From positions 1-33,889 of the forward strand of contig JALHNS010000025.1 of assembly GCA_022843445.1 (NCBI GenBank): a stretch of 33,889 bases of DNA. Direction: 5' to 3'. The translations under genes were made by a program, and so were the position numbers. The notes beneath the pieces are model-generated. The model was not told the DNA's origin. It made no database searches and saw only the letters and a list, made by a program, of their open reading frames with translations. Positions 6,593-14,380 of this stretch are shown piece after piece (the first letter of the stretch is position 1; each line of letters starts with the position of its first letter). The DNA comes from Gemmata sp. Its GTDB lineage: Bacteria > Planctomycetota > Planctomycetia > Gemmatales > Gemmataceae.

Positions 6593-6606
6593 CAATCAGA
6601 CGGCGC

Positions 6607-8739
6607 TCAGCGCCCGCGGCGCTTGGAGCGCATCGGCTTCGGCACTTCCGGGGCCGCGGGCGGGGCGGGCGGCGGTTCGCTGCTCTGCTCCAAGAACCGG
6701 TACTGGCTGCGCACCAGCGGCGCGCCCTCCGGCGGCTTCACCCGCGAGTAGGTGCCGTCCGCGTGCAGCTCGCGGGCCTTCACGTTGTCCGCCAGCGTCG
6801 TCTTCAGCAGGTCGATCACCCGCTGCTTCAGGTCCGGCTGCTCCACCGGGAACACCACCTCCACGCGGCGGCTCAGGTTGCGGTCCATCAGGTCGGCGCT
6901 GCCCACGTACACCTCGCTCGCGCCGCCGTTCTCGAAGTAGAAGATGCGACTGTGTTCCAAGAACCGGTCCACGACGGAGACGACGCGAACGGTTTCGCTC
7001 ACGTCGGGCACGCCGGGGCGCAGCGAGCAGATGCCGCGGCACGCCACGTCGATCTTCACCCCGGCTTGGCTCGCGCGGTACAGCGCCTTCACCACCGCCG
7101 GCTCCAGCAGGCCGTTCACCTTGAACAGCAGCCGCGCCGGCCGCCCGGCCTTCTGGTGCGCGGCCTCGCGGTCGATCTTCTCGATGATCTGGCTCTGCAA
7201 CCGCGACGGCGCGACGAGCAACTTGCGCATGGGCGGCAGCGCGGTGCTGGCGGTCAGGTGGTTGAACAGGAGCGTCACGTCTTCGGCCAGATCGACGTTG
7301 CAGGTGAACAAGCCGAGATCGGTGTACACGCGCGCGGTCTGCGGGTTGTAGTTGCCGGTGGCGAGGTGCACGTAGCGGCGGAACGAGCCGTCCTCCTCGC
7401 GCCGCACCACCAGCGCCACCTTGCAGTGCGTCTTCAGCCCCACGAACCCGAAGACGACGTGAACGCCGGCCTTTTCCAGCTCGCGGGCCCAGAGGATGTT
7501 CCGCTCTTCGTCCATGCGGGCCTTCAGTTCCACGACGGCCGTCACCTGCTTGCCGCGGTCGGCGGCGCGCTGGAGCGCCCGCACGATGGGCGAATCGCTG
7601 CTGGTGCGGTACAGCGTCTGCTTGATGGCGAGCACGCGGTCGTCGGAGGCCGCGGCCTCGATGAAATCGACCACCGGGGCGAACGACTCGAACGGGTGGA
7701 ACACGAGCACGTCGCGCCCGCGGATCGCGGGCCACGGGGCGGCGGCCTGCGCGAACGCGGGCACCGCGGCCGGGGTGAACGGCGGGTCGCGCAGGTCGGC
7801 GAACCCGGGCACGCCGAGCAGTTGGAACAGGCCGGTGAGGTCCAGCGGGCCGGGGATCGCGTACACGTCGGCCGGGTTCAGCTTCAGCCCCTCGGTGAGG
7901 AACTGCGGCACGTCGGGCGGCGCGCCGGCGTCGATCTCGAGCCGCACCGGGTGCCCGCGGCGCCGCGCGCGCACGTGCGCCTCGATCTCTTCCAGCAGGT
8001 CGTCCACCTCGTCGTCCAGCTCGTACTCGCTGTCGCGGGTGACGCGGAACGCCGCGGCGCTCACCACCTCCAAGCCGGGGAACAGTTCGGTCAGGTGCAA
8101 CCGAATGGCGTCTTCGAGCGCGAAGAACGCGTGCCCCGGCGCGCCCTCGGCGGCGGGCAGCGCGAGGAACCGCGGCAGCACGCCGGGCACCTGCACCACC
8201 GCGTACAGCGGGTCCGCGTCGTTCGGGCGGCGCAGCGTGACCGCGAGGTTCAGCGACTTGTTCAGCAGGTGCGGGAACGGGTGCGCCGGGTCGGTCGAAA
8301 GGGGCGTGAGTACCGGGAAGATCTCGCGCCGGAACGCGGCCCGCACGTGCGCGAGTTCGGGTTCGCGCAGTTCGCCGCTGGTGCGAATGACGATGCCGCG
8401 GGCCGCGAGTGCCGGGAGGATCTCCGCGCTCAGCACCTTGTACTGGTCGGCGACCAGTTCGCGCGTGGTGCGGCGCAGGTGCTCCAGTTGCACCCGCGGG
8501 GGCATCTGATCGGCCCCGGAGCCGATCGGAATGTTCGCCTGCACCTTCTGCTGCACGCCGCCCACGCGCACCATGAAGAACTCGTCCAAGTTCGAGCTGA
8601 AGATGGCGACGAACTTGAGCCGCTCCAGCATGGGAACGGACGGGTCTTGGGCCTCTTCGAGGACGCGCTTGTTGAACGCGAGCCAACTGAGGTCGCGGTT
8701 GATGTACAGGGCGGGGTCGTCGAGGTTCGCCGGGTTCAC
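6607..8739 (-). CDS. ppk1: Polyphosphate kinase 1
   Basis: The 710-residue enzyme reversibly makes polyphosphate from ATP; Ppk1 proteins are usually about 690-720 residues. The N-terminal domain starts LYINRDLSWLAFNKRVLEEA and continues SSNLDEFFMVRVGG. The catalytic C-terminal part has KQTLYRTSSDSPIV, then HLATGNYNPQTARVYTDLGL with the phospho-accepting His458 (usually HLGTGNYN), then FLEHSRIFYF with the second conserved His. The frame stays open far upstream, but the GTG at 8739 lies just before the conserved N-terminus and has GGAG about 9 nt upstream. The C-terminus is a Pro-rich, then basic tail (PPPAPPAAPEVPKP...RRGR). It is transcribed divergently from the phosphatase-like gene at 8861. 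Confidence 0.93.
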   Translation of the reverse strand: MNPANLDDPALYINRDLSWLAFNKRVLEEAQDPSVPMLERLKFVAIFSSNLDEFFMVRVGGVQQKVQANIPIGSGADQMPPRVQLEHLRRTTRELVADQYKVLSAEILPALAARGIVIRTSGELREPELAHVRAAFRREIFPVLTPLSTDPAHPFPHLLNKSLNLAVTLRRPNDADPLYAVVQVPGVLPRFLALPAAEGAPGHAFFALEDAIRLHLTELFPGLEVVSAAAFRVTRDSEYELDDEVDDLLEEIEAHVRARRRGHPVRLEIDAGAPPDVPQFLTEGLKLNPADVYAIPGPLDLTGLFQLLGVPGFADLRDPPFTPAAVPAFAQAAAPWPAIRGRDVLVFHPFESFAPVVDFIEAAASDDRVLAIKQTLYRTSSDSPIVRALQRAADRGKQVTAVVELKARMDEERNILWARELEKAGVHVVFGFVGLKTHCKVALVVRREEDGSFRRYVHLATGNYNPQTARVYTDLGLFTCNVDLAEDVTLLFNHLTASTALPPMRKLLVAPSRLQSQIIEKIDREAAHQKAGRPARLLFKVNGLLEPAVVKALYRASQAGVKIDVACRGICSLRPGVPDVSETVRVVSVVDRFLEHSRIFYFENGGASEVYVGSADLMDRNLSRRVEVVFPVEQPDLKQRVIDLLKTTLADNVKARELHADGTYSRVKPPEGAPLVRSQYRFLEQSSEPPPAPPAAPEVPKPMRSKRRGR

Positions 8740-8775
8740 GGGGCGCGCTCCGAACAGTGCGGCAGCAAAACGGAC

Positions 8776-8804
8776 AGTATACCCGGCGGGCCGCGTCGGC
8801 GCAA
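8776..8804 (-). promoter_or_regulatory. Candidate promoter of ppk1
   Basis: On the minus strand TTGCGC (8804-8799) and TATACT (8781-8776) are separated by 17 bp. Transcription would start near 8769, about 30 nt before the GTG of ppk1. The -10 box matches five of six consensus bases and stands out in GC-rich DNA. Confidence 0.45.
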
Positions 8805-8860
8805 CTGCGCGCCAACTTGCCCTTCCCCTGTTGCGCGTCTTGTGGCATTCTCCGCCGCGC

Positions 8861-9892
8861 ATGGACGCACCCCAACCCACACCGCCCGCGCAGCCGGGCG
8901 CGCCACGCCGGTTCACGCGCCGCGGGCTGCTGAAACTCACCGCCGGTGCCGCCGGAGCGGCGCTCGCGGCCGAGTTCGCGCGCGTCGTGTTCCTCTCGAA
9001 CGAGCACACCGTGATTCCCGGGCGCGTGTACCGCACCGCGCAACTGAAGCCGGAGCGACTGTCGCAGTTCATCGCCGACAAGGGGATTCGCACCGTCGTG
9101 AACCTGCGCGGCGTGTGCGCGAACATGCCGTGGTACATCGACGAGTGCCGCGCCACGCACGCCGCGAACGCGAACCAAGAAGACATCACCCTCTCCGCGA
9201 AGCGCCTGCCGGCACCAGCGGAAGTGCGGCGGCTCGTGGAAGTGCTCGACCGCACCGACTACCCGATCGTGTTCCACTGCGCGCGCGGGGCCGACCGCAC
9301 CGGCCTTGCGGCCACCGCGGCGCGCCTGCTGCTCACCGACGATTCGCTCTCCCGCGCGCGCCGCCAACTGTGGCCGCGGTACGGGCACGTCGCGGTCGGG
9401 CGCACGTACGCCATCGACAAGTTTTTCGATTACTACGAAGCGTGGCTGAGCGCGCGAAACGAAGAGCACGCGCCGAACCGCTTCCGGCAGTGGGTGAACG
9501 CCGACTACTGCCCCGGCGCGTACCGGGCGAAACTCGAACTCGTTGGGCCGTCGCACTTCGCGGCCGGGCGCGGGTTCGCGGTGGACGTGCGCGCGACGAA
9601 CACGAGTATCGAGCCGTGGGACTTCACGCCGGGCGCGGCCGGCGGGTTCCGCATGCGGTACACGCTCAGCACCCCGTCGGGCCTGAACATCCGCCGCGCG
9701 TTCTGCGGGCAGTTCGCGCGCATCGTGAAGCCGGGCGAATCGGTGACGCTCGCGTGCGGGTTCCCGCCGCTCGCACCGGGAACGTACCTGCTGAACGCGG
9801 ACCTGCTCGAAGCCCAACCGATCGAACTGCTGAACACCGAGTTCGTGCAGTACGGCTCCGAGCCGCTGCTCGCGGGGCTTGAGGTGGGGTGA
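8861..9892 (+). CDS. Tat-exported dual-specificity/tyrosine phosphatase-like protein
   Basis: The 343-residue protein begins with a twin-arginine signal (RRFTRRGLLKLTAGAAGAAL, about residues 14-33), so it is likely exported folded. Residues about 50-185 are a cysteine-phosphatase domain: IRTVVNLRG, then the active-site loop HCARGADRTG with the CX5R pattern, followed by the helix LAATAARLLL. Many bacterial members of this family act on phosphotyrosine, phosphoinositides or other phosphates. The C-terminal 110 residues look like a separate beta-sandwich (FAVDVRATNTSIEPWDF, then GTYLLNADLLEAQPIELLNT), which may bind a partner or surface. ATG at 8861 is the only start that keeps the Tat signal intact. 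The substrate is unknown. Confidence 0.82.
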   Translation: MDAPQPTPPAQPGAPRRFTRRGLLKLTAGAAGAALAAEFARVVFLSNEHTVIPGRVYRTAQLKPERLSQFIADKGIRTVVNLRGVCANMPWYIDECRATHAANANQEDITLSAKRLPAPAEVRRLVEVLDRTDYPIVFHCARGADRTGLAATAARLLLTDDSLSRARRQLWPRYGHVAVGRTYAIDKFFDYYEAWLSARNEEHAPNRFRQWVNADYCPGAYRAKLELVGPSHFAAGRGFAVDVRATNTSIEPWDFTPGAAGGFRMRYTLSTPSGLNIRRAFCGQFARIVKPGESVTLACGFPPLAPGTYLLNADLLEAQPIELLNTEFVQYGSEPLLAGLEVG

Positions 9893-9919
9893 CGCCGCGC
9901 CGACGACAGGAGCGTCTGG

Positions 9920-9990
9920 GCGAGCGGCACGCGTGAGCGTGCCGGTTGTTGGGCGCGCGAATCACCGGCACGCTCACGCGTGCCGCTCGC
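9920..9990. repeat. Perfect 27-bp inverted repeat with hairpin arms
   Basis: Arms 9920-9946 and 9964-9990 are exact inverted copies with a 17-bp loop. Each arm contains its own hairpin, GGCACGC-GTGA-GCGTGCC. It lies between the phosphatase-like gene and the glycosyltransferase gene, so it could also end or shape transcripts. No T-tract follows either arm. Confidence 0.9.
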
Positions 9991-10020
9991 CTTGCAGATT
10001 TTTCGACTGGTGAGGCCGCT

Positions 10021-11004
10021 ATGCTGATTTCCGTGGTCGTGCCGGTGAAGGACGAGAGCGACAACGTGCGCCCGCTGTTCGAGCGCGTGCGCGACGCGCT
10101 CGACGCCGAGCGCGCGTGGCCGTGGGAACTCGTCTTCGTGGACGACGGCAGCACCGACGACACGTTCGCGCAACTCGAAGCGCTCGGGCGCGGCGACGAC
10201 CGCGTCAAGGTGGTGCGCCTGCGCCGCAACTTCGGCCAAAGCGCCGCCACGCAAGCCGGGATCGACGCCAGCCGCGGCGACATCATCGTCACGATGGACG
10301 GCGACCTCCAGAACGACCCCGCGGACATCCCGCGCATGGTGGCGAAGCTCGAAGAGGGCTACGACGCGGTGCTGGGGCTGCGCGAGAAGCGCCAAGACAA
10401 GCTCTTGGTGCGGAAGCTGCCGAGCCTGATGGCGAACGCGCTGATCCGCAAGATTCTGGCGATCCCGTACAAGGATTTCGGGTGCGCGATGCGCGCCGTG
10501 CGGCGCGAAGTGTTCGAGGGCATGGTGCTGTACGGCGAGATGCACCGGTTCATCACGGCGCTCATCTTACAGCAGGGCGCGCGCGTGACGCAGATTCCGG
10601 TGCGGCACCACGCGCGCACCGCGGGCAAGTCGAAGTACAACTTGTCGCGCACGATCCGCGTCGTGCTCGACCTGATGACGGTGAAGTTCCAAGGCAGCTA
10701 CCAAACGCGCCCGATGCACCTGTTCGGTGCGATGGGCCTCGTGTGCCTGTTCGCGGGCATGGTGAGCGTGATCGCCAGCGTGGTGATGAAGTACACGACC
10801 GGCCCCGGGATGACGCAGAACCCGCTGTTCCTGCTCGGCGCGGTCGCCGGGCTGATCGGCGTACAGTTCGTGTCGCTGGGGCTGATGGGCGAAGTGCTGG
10901 CGCGCGTGTACTTCGAGAGCCAAGGGAAGCGCCCCTACACGATCCGCGAGCGCCGCAACCTCGACGTGCCCCCGTTCGCCCCCCGCGACCGCGCCGCGGC
11001 GTGA
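10021..11004 (+). CDS. Family 2 glycosyltransferase, DPM1/ArnC-like membrane enzyme
   Basis: The 327-residue protein is expected to move a sugar from a nucleotide donor to a polyprenyl phosphate. The N-terminal GT-A domain starts MLISVVVPVKDESDNVRPLF, continues WELVFVDDGSTDDTF and has the metal-binding MDGDLQNDP, followed by LRRNFGQSAATQAGI-type family segments. The C-terminal third has two hydrophobic segments, about residues 233-258 (MHLFGAMGLVCLFAGMVSVI) and 271-295, that anchor it in the membrane. GAGG lies 5 nt before the ATG. Family members include dolichol- or undecaprenyl-phosphate mannose, glucose or aminoarabinose transferases; the sugar here cannot be told. Confidence 0.9.
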   Translation: MLISVVVPVKDESDNVRPLFERVRDALDAERAWPWELVFVDDGSTDDTFAQLEALGRGDDRVKVVRLRRNFGQSAATQAGIDASRGDIIVTMDGDLQNDPADIPRMVAKLEEGYDAVLGLREKRQDKLLVRKLPSLMANALIRKILAIPYKDFGCAMRAVRREVFEGMVLYGEMHRFITALILQQGARVTQIPVRHHARTAGKSKYNLSRTIRVVLDLMTVKFQGSYQTRPMHLFGAMGLVCLFAGMVSVIASVVMKYTTGPGMTQNPLFLLGAVAGLIGVQFVSLGLMGEVLARVYFESQGKRPYTIRERRNLDVPPFAPRDRAAA

Positions 11005-11010
11005 CCCTCT

Positions 11011-11110
11011 GTAGCCCGACGCGTGAGCGAGGGTGTTTTGGTTTTTGGAACGAAACACCCTCGCTCACGCGTCGGGCTACCAAAGGCACCCTCGCTCACG
11101 CGTCGGGCTA
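11011..11110. repeat. Perfect 28-bp inverted repeat plus a third partial copy
   Basis: Arms 11011-11038 and 11053-11080 are exact inverted copies with a 14-bp loop. A third copy of 24 bp (11087-11110) follows in the same direction as the right arm. The unit contains CCCGACGC-GTGA-GCGAGGG and begins with GTAG on the left arm, recalling the GTAG head of REP sequences. The centre ACGCGTGAGCG is shared with the repeat at 9920-9990. Confidence 0.9.
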
Positions 11111-11168
11111 GAAGGCGCGACCGCGCTGCGCGGCGTGATACAATGCGGTTCCCACACGGGAGCCGCCG

Positions 11169-12476
11169 ATGCCCGACACCGCCGACGCGCAGTGCTTGCG
11201 CGAACTGCACGTTCTGCTGAACGAACGCGCCGCGTCCGACTTGCGCGGTTCGCTGGGCCGCGCGCCCACGCTCGCCTACACCGATCTCATTTTCGCGTTC
11301 GCGTTCGCGCGGATCGGGGCCGAGGCCGATTCGCAGGGGTGCGAGCGCGCCGCAGTCGAACTGCTGGCGGATCGAACCGAACTCGCGCACCAGTGGCTGC
11401 TGGGCCTGTTTCGGTATCGCATCGGCGCGGCCCGGCGCGGCGTACCGCACGGCGGGATCGTGCCGGCGGGAGTCGGCCCACCGGCCGCAACGGAACTGTT
11501 GGCGCAACACGACGGGCGCGTGCCGGTCGATCTGTCGCGCGAGTTCTACACGGCGCGAACGCTGATCTGCCGCGTTCCGGTGTTGGACCCGGAAGGAGTG
11601 ACGGACCCGTATTCGGACTGGACGCAGCACGTCAATTCGTTCGACCGGGCCGTGGCGCGCCTCGCGGACGAGCGCGACCCGGCGCGCGTCGCGTCGGAAG
11701 CGGTCGCCCTCTTGCACCCGTTGGACGACCTCGCCGCACTCCAACGGTTGCGCGCGTGGGTGCGCACGTTCCCGCTCGTGCGGCGCGCCGGGCGCGCGCT
11801 CGCCGTCGAGATGGTACTCGCCCTGCCGCACGTCGTGCGCGTGCCGCACAGCCGGGACACCGACTGGACGGGCCTCACCGTGCGCGCCTTGGGCGGCGCG
11901 CTCGATTTCGTTTCGCGGTTGGACGACACGGAAGCGTTCCCGCCGCTGCTGGACGCGCTGGGCGAGCGCGTGCGCGACGCGCCGACGGCGGCTGACCGTG
12001 ACCAGACGCTCGCGGGTCTGGCATGGCCGTGCGTGCGCTGGTTCCGCCGCCTCGGGCGCTCCGAGGCCGCAGCGCTGCTCGACCGCACTCGCGACCGGTG
12101 GCCCGACGTCGCGAGCACGGCGCAGCTCTCCACCGAGCGCGCGCTACAGGTGACCGAAGCGCACCTCGCCGGTGCTGTGGTGCGCGAGTACGCGGGCGAA
12201 GACGGGGCCGTTGCGCGCGCGCTCGCGGAGGTGTCGCGTGCCAGCGCCGCACGCTCGCAAGCGCTGCACACGCACGACAGCGCGGCGCTGGCACGCGCGG
12301 CCGCGAGCGCGAGTGCCGCCGTTTCGACCGAACTGGCGCGCGCCACGATCCCGGAGTTCGTGCGCGCGGTGCCGCGAATCACGAACACGTTCACCACCGC
12401 CGATTTCTACTCGCGCTGGCACCTGCTGCTCGCGGAGGCCGTGGCGACCGCGCTTCCGGCGGTCGGCGATTGGTGA
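11169..12476 (+). CDS. Hypothetical protein, 435 aa, mostly helical
   Basis: ATG at 11169 is preceded by GGGAGCC. The protein is rich in Ala, Arg, Leu and Glu, with no signal peptide or membrane segment. It appears to be almost entirely helical, with helices such as LREFHV-like N-terminal segments, DLAALQRLRAWVRTF, and ALAEVSRASAARSQALHTHD near residues 350-370. Conserved-looking aromatic segments include DPYSDWTQHVNSFDRAV and NTFTTADFYSRWHLLL. I recognise no catalytic motif. It ends 10 bp from the end of the convergent ABC permease gene. The clear codon bias toward G/C at third positions supports it as a real gene. Confidence 0.72.
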   Translation: MPDTADAQCLRELHVLLNERAASDLRGSLGRAPTLAYTDLIFAFAFARIGAEADSQGCERAAVELLADRTELAHQWLLGLFRYRIGAARRGVPHGGIVPAGVGPPAATELLAQHDGRVPVDLSREFYTARTLICRVPVLDPEGVTDPYSDWTQHVNSFDRAVARLADERDPARVASEAVALLHPLDDLAALQRLRAWVRTFPLVRRAGRALAVEMVLALPHVVRVPHSRDTDWTGLTVRALGGALDFVSRLDDTEAFPPLLDALGERVRDAPTAADRDQTLAGLAWPCVRWFRRLGRSEAAALLDRTRDRWPDVASTAQLSTERALQVTEAHLAGAVVREYAGEDGAVARALAEVSRASAARSQALHTHDSAALARAAASASAAVSTELARATIPEFVRAVPRITNTFTTADFYSRWHLLLAEAVATALPAVGDW

Positions 12477-12486
12477 CGCCACTCGT

Positions 12487-13467
12487 TCAGTAGTCCATCT
12501 TGCGGAACTCGTAGGCGGCGAGCAGTAGCGCGCCGAACGCGAACGCGAGCGACGCCAGCACCGACAGCTCCGGGTGGAACTGCCCCTTCTCCCGCGCCGC
12601 TTGCAGTTCCGGCACCGGCGACGCGTACCCGTGCGCGTTCACCGCCTCGAAGAAGATGCCGCTCAGGTCCAGCGGCTTCGGCAGGAACCAGTAACCCGCT
12701 TCCACCATGAACGACCCGAACGCGGAGATGCCCTCCGGCGGCGCGGCGATCAAGCGCAGGTGCGTGAAGTTCATCGCCCAACACAGCACCCAGAACAGGA
12801 GCGTGCCGAACACCGACACGACCGTGCTGCGCGTGCACACCGCGAGGAACGCGCTGAACGAGTAGAACACCGCGAAGTTCGTTACCAAGAGCGGGACCGC
12901 GAGCCAGTACCGCGCGTCCCACACGCCGGTCGAAACGCCCAGCCCGACCCACGTGCCGAACACGAACAGGGTGGCGTGCAGTCCCACGAACGCGACCACG
13001 CCCGCGTACTTCCCCGCCAAGAGCGCCCAGCGCCCCGGCGGCTTCGCCAAGAGCACCGCGACCGCGTGCGGCTCGAGGAACGTGGGCAGGAACCCGGCCG
13101 TCCAGAGCAGCGCGAGCAGCACGCCCGCGGTGTCGGCGAGAATCCCCGCGAGCCACACCTGCAGCTCGCGCACACTGTCGGCGCGCGTCTTCGCCACCGG
13201 GTACGTGACCATACCGAAGCCGAGCGTGACCGCGCCCTGCGGCGCGGCGATGCCCTCGGCCGCTTGGCCCCGCGGCAGGTACAGCGGCAGTTCGTAGGGG
13301 TGCTTCTCGCGGTCGTCGGTCCCGGTCACGGTGGTGCTCAGCGCCAGCAGCGTGCAGAGCGCCGTGATGCCGAGCATGACCCAGAACAGCCGCGACGCGA
13401 GCGACTGCCGGAACGTGTCCCGCACCATCCACCGCAGGGTGCGAATCGCAACGGGCGTCGCGCTCAT
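12487..13467 (-). CDS. ABC-2 type transporter permease
   Basis: The 326-residue membrane protein has about six hydrophobic segments: near residues 27-45 (LFWVMLGITALCTLLALS), 110-135, 155-175, 185-215, 220-240 and 300-320. It has no ATP-binding motif. Its ATG (13467) overlaps the stop of the ATPase gene by 4 bp (ATGA), so the two are translated together and should form one transporter in the inner membrane. The loop after the first segment (about residues 47-85) is long and hydrophilic. The substrate cannot be told. The C-terminus ends YEFRKMDY. Confidence 0.88.
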   Translation of the reverse strand: MSATPVAIRTLRWMVRDTFRQSLASRLFWVMLGITALCTLLALSTTVTGTDDREKHPYELPLYLPRGQAAEGIAAPQGAVTLGFGMVTYPVAKTRADSVRELQVWLAGILADTAGVLLALLWTAGFLPTFLEPHAVAVLLAKPPGRWALLAGKYAGVVAFVGLHATLFVFGTWVGLGVSTGVWDARYWLAVPLLVTNFAVFYSFSAFLAVCTRSTVVSVFGTLLFWVLCWAMNFTHLRLIAAPPEGISAFGSFMVEAGYWFLPKPLDLSGIFFEAVNAHGYASPVPELQAAREKGQFHPELSVLASLAFAFGALLLAAYEFRKMDY

Positions 13468-14183
13468 TGCGCCCCCTTCGAGTACAGGTCGTGCAGCGCC
13501 GCTTCGAGGGTGCGGTCCCGCTTCAGGTCGGCCACCGCGCCCTCGTACACCACCTTGCCTTCCACCAGCACGGCGGCGCGGGAGCACAGTTCGTCCACTT
13601 CCGGGAGCACGTGCGACACCAGCAGCACGGTCTTGCCCGCGGCCGTGCGCTCGCGCACCACGGCCCGCAGCAGTTGCCGGCCGAACAGGTCCAGCCCTTC
13701 GGTGGGTTCGTCGAGGATGAGCAGGTCCGGGTCGTTCAAGAGCGCTTGCGCGAGGCCGAGCCGCTGCACCATGCCCTTGCTGAACCGGGCGATCGGCTCG
13801 CGGGCCCGGTCGGCGAGGCCGACGCGCGCGAGCAGTTCGGGCACCCGCGCGTCGAGCGCCGCGGCCGACGCGCCGGACAGCCCGCCGTAGAAGTGCAGCA
13901 GTTCGCTCGCCGAGAGGTACCGCGGGAACGCGTGGTTCTCGTGCATGTACCCCACGCGGGCGAGCGTGGTGCGGTCGCTCACCGGCGCGCCGAGGCGGGT
14001 CGCGGTGCCGCCCGTGGGGTGCGCGAGGCCGAGCAGCAGCTTGATGAGCGTGGTTTTGCCGGCGCGGTTCGGGCCGAGCAGCGCGAACGCGCCGCCCGCG
14101 GGCACGCTCAGCGACACGCCCCGCACCGCCGGCACGCGGCCGTAGGTCTTGGTGATCTGGTCGAACGCCGCGGCTGCGGTCAC
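13464..14183 (-). CDS. ABC transporter ATP-binding protein
   Basis: The 239-residue ATPase energises the permease encoded directly downstream. It carries a Walker A loop GPNRAGKTT (about residues 38-46; the common form is GPNGAGKTT), the signature FSKGMVQRLGLAQAL, Walker B LLILDEPTEGLD and the switch His in LLVSHVLPEVDELCSRA. This matches the CcmA/NatA-type ATPases that pair with ABC-2 permeases. The start is GTG at 14183. The Arg in Walker A does not break the G-x4-G-K-T pattern, so activity is expected. It may be transcribed from within the gap 14184-14294. Confidence 0.93.
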   Translation of the reverse strand: MTAAAAFDQITKTYGRVPAVRGVSLSVPAGGAFALLGPNRAGKTTLIKLLLGLAHPTGGTATRLGAPVSDRTTLARVGYMHENHAFPRYLSASELLHFYGGLSGASAAALDARVPELLARVGLADRAREPIARFSKGMVQRLGLAQALLNDPDLLILDEPTEGLDLFGRQLLRAVVRERTAAGKTVLLVSHVLPEVDELCSRAAVLVEGKVVYEGAVADLKRDRTLEAALHDLYSKGAQ

Positions 14184-14294
14184 GCCGGCCCCCGTATCGA
14201 GCGGTTAGCGGTGTTGCCGAAAGGAAACATAGCTCACGCCGCGCGGGGAGGTGCGAAATTGAACCCGACGCGCGCGAGGGAGTGTTCAACGCAA

Positions 14295-14320
14295 CAACCC
14301 CGGCCAGTCGACCGGGGTTG
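14295..14320 (-). terminator. Candidate hairpin terminator of the TadG-like gene
   Basis: CAACCCCGG (14295-14303) and CCGGGGTTG (14312-14320) form a perfect 9-bp stem with an 8-nt loop. It lies 60 bp beyond the stop of the leftward TadG-like gene. No T-run follows, so a classic intrinsic terminator is uncertain. Confidence 0.4.
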
Positions 14321-14380
14321 AGGACTTGCGCTTTCTGTCTCCCACCAACCGCCAACCTCTCATCACGAGCCACTCGCCCG

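Noticed and set aside
8740-9255. N-terminal extension of ppk1 by about 170 residues
   Set aside because: The extension overlaps the divergent phosphatase-like gene, has shadow-like composition, and known Ppk1 proteins start near the chosen GTG.
6214-9882. A 1222-codon plus-strand frame opposite ppk1
   Set aside because: Its product is His/Arg/Val-rich low-complexity sequence with no domain, and it crosses two recognised genes.
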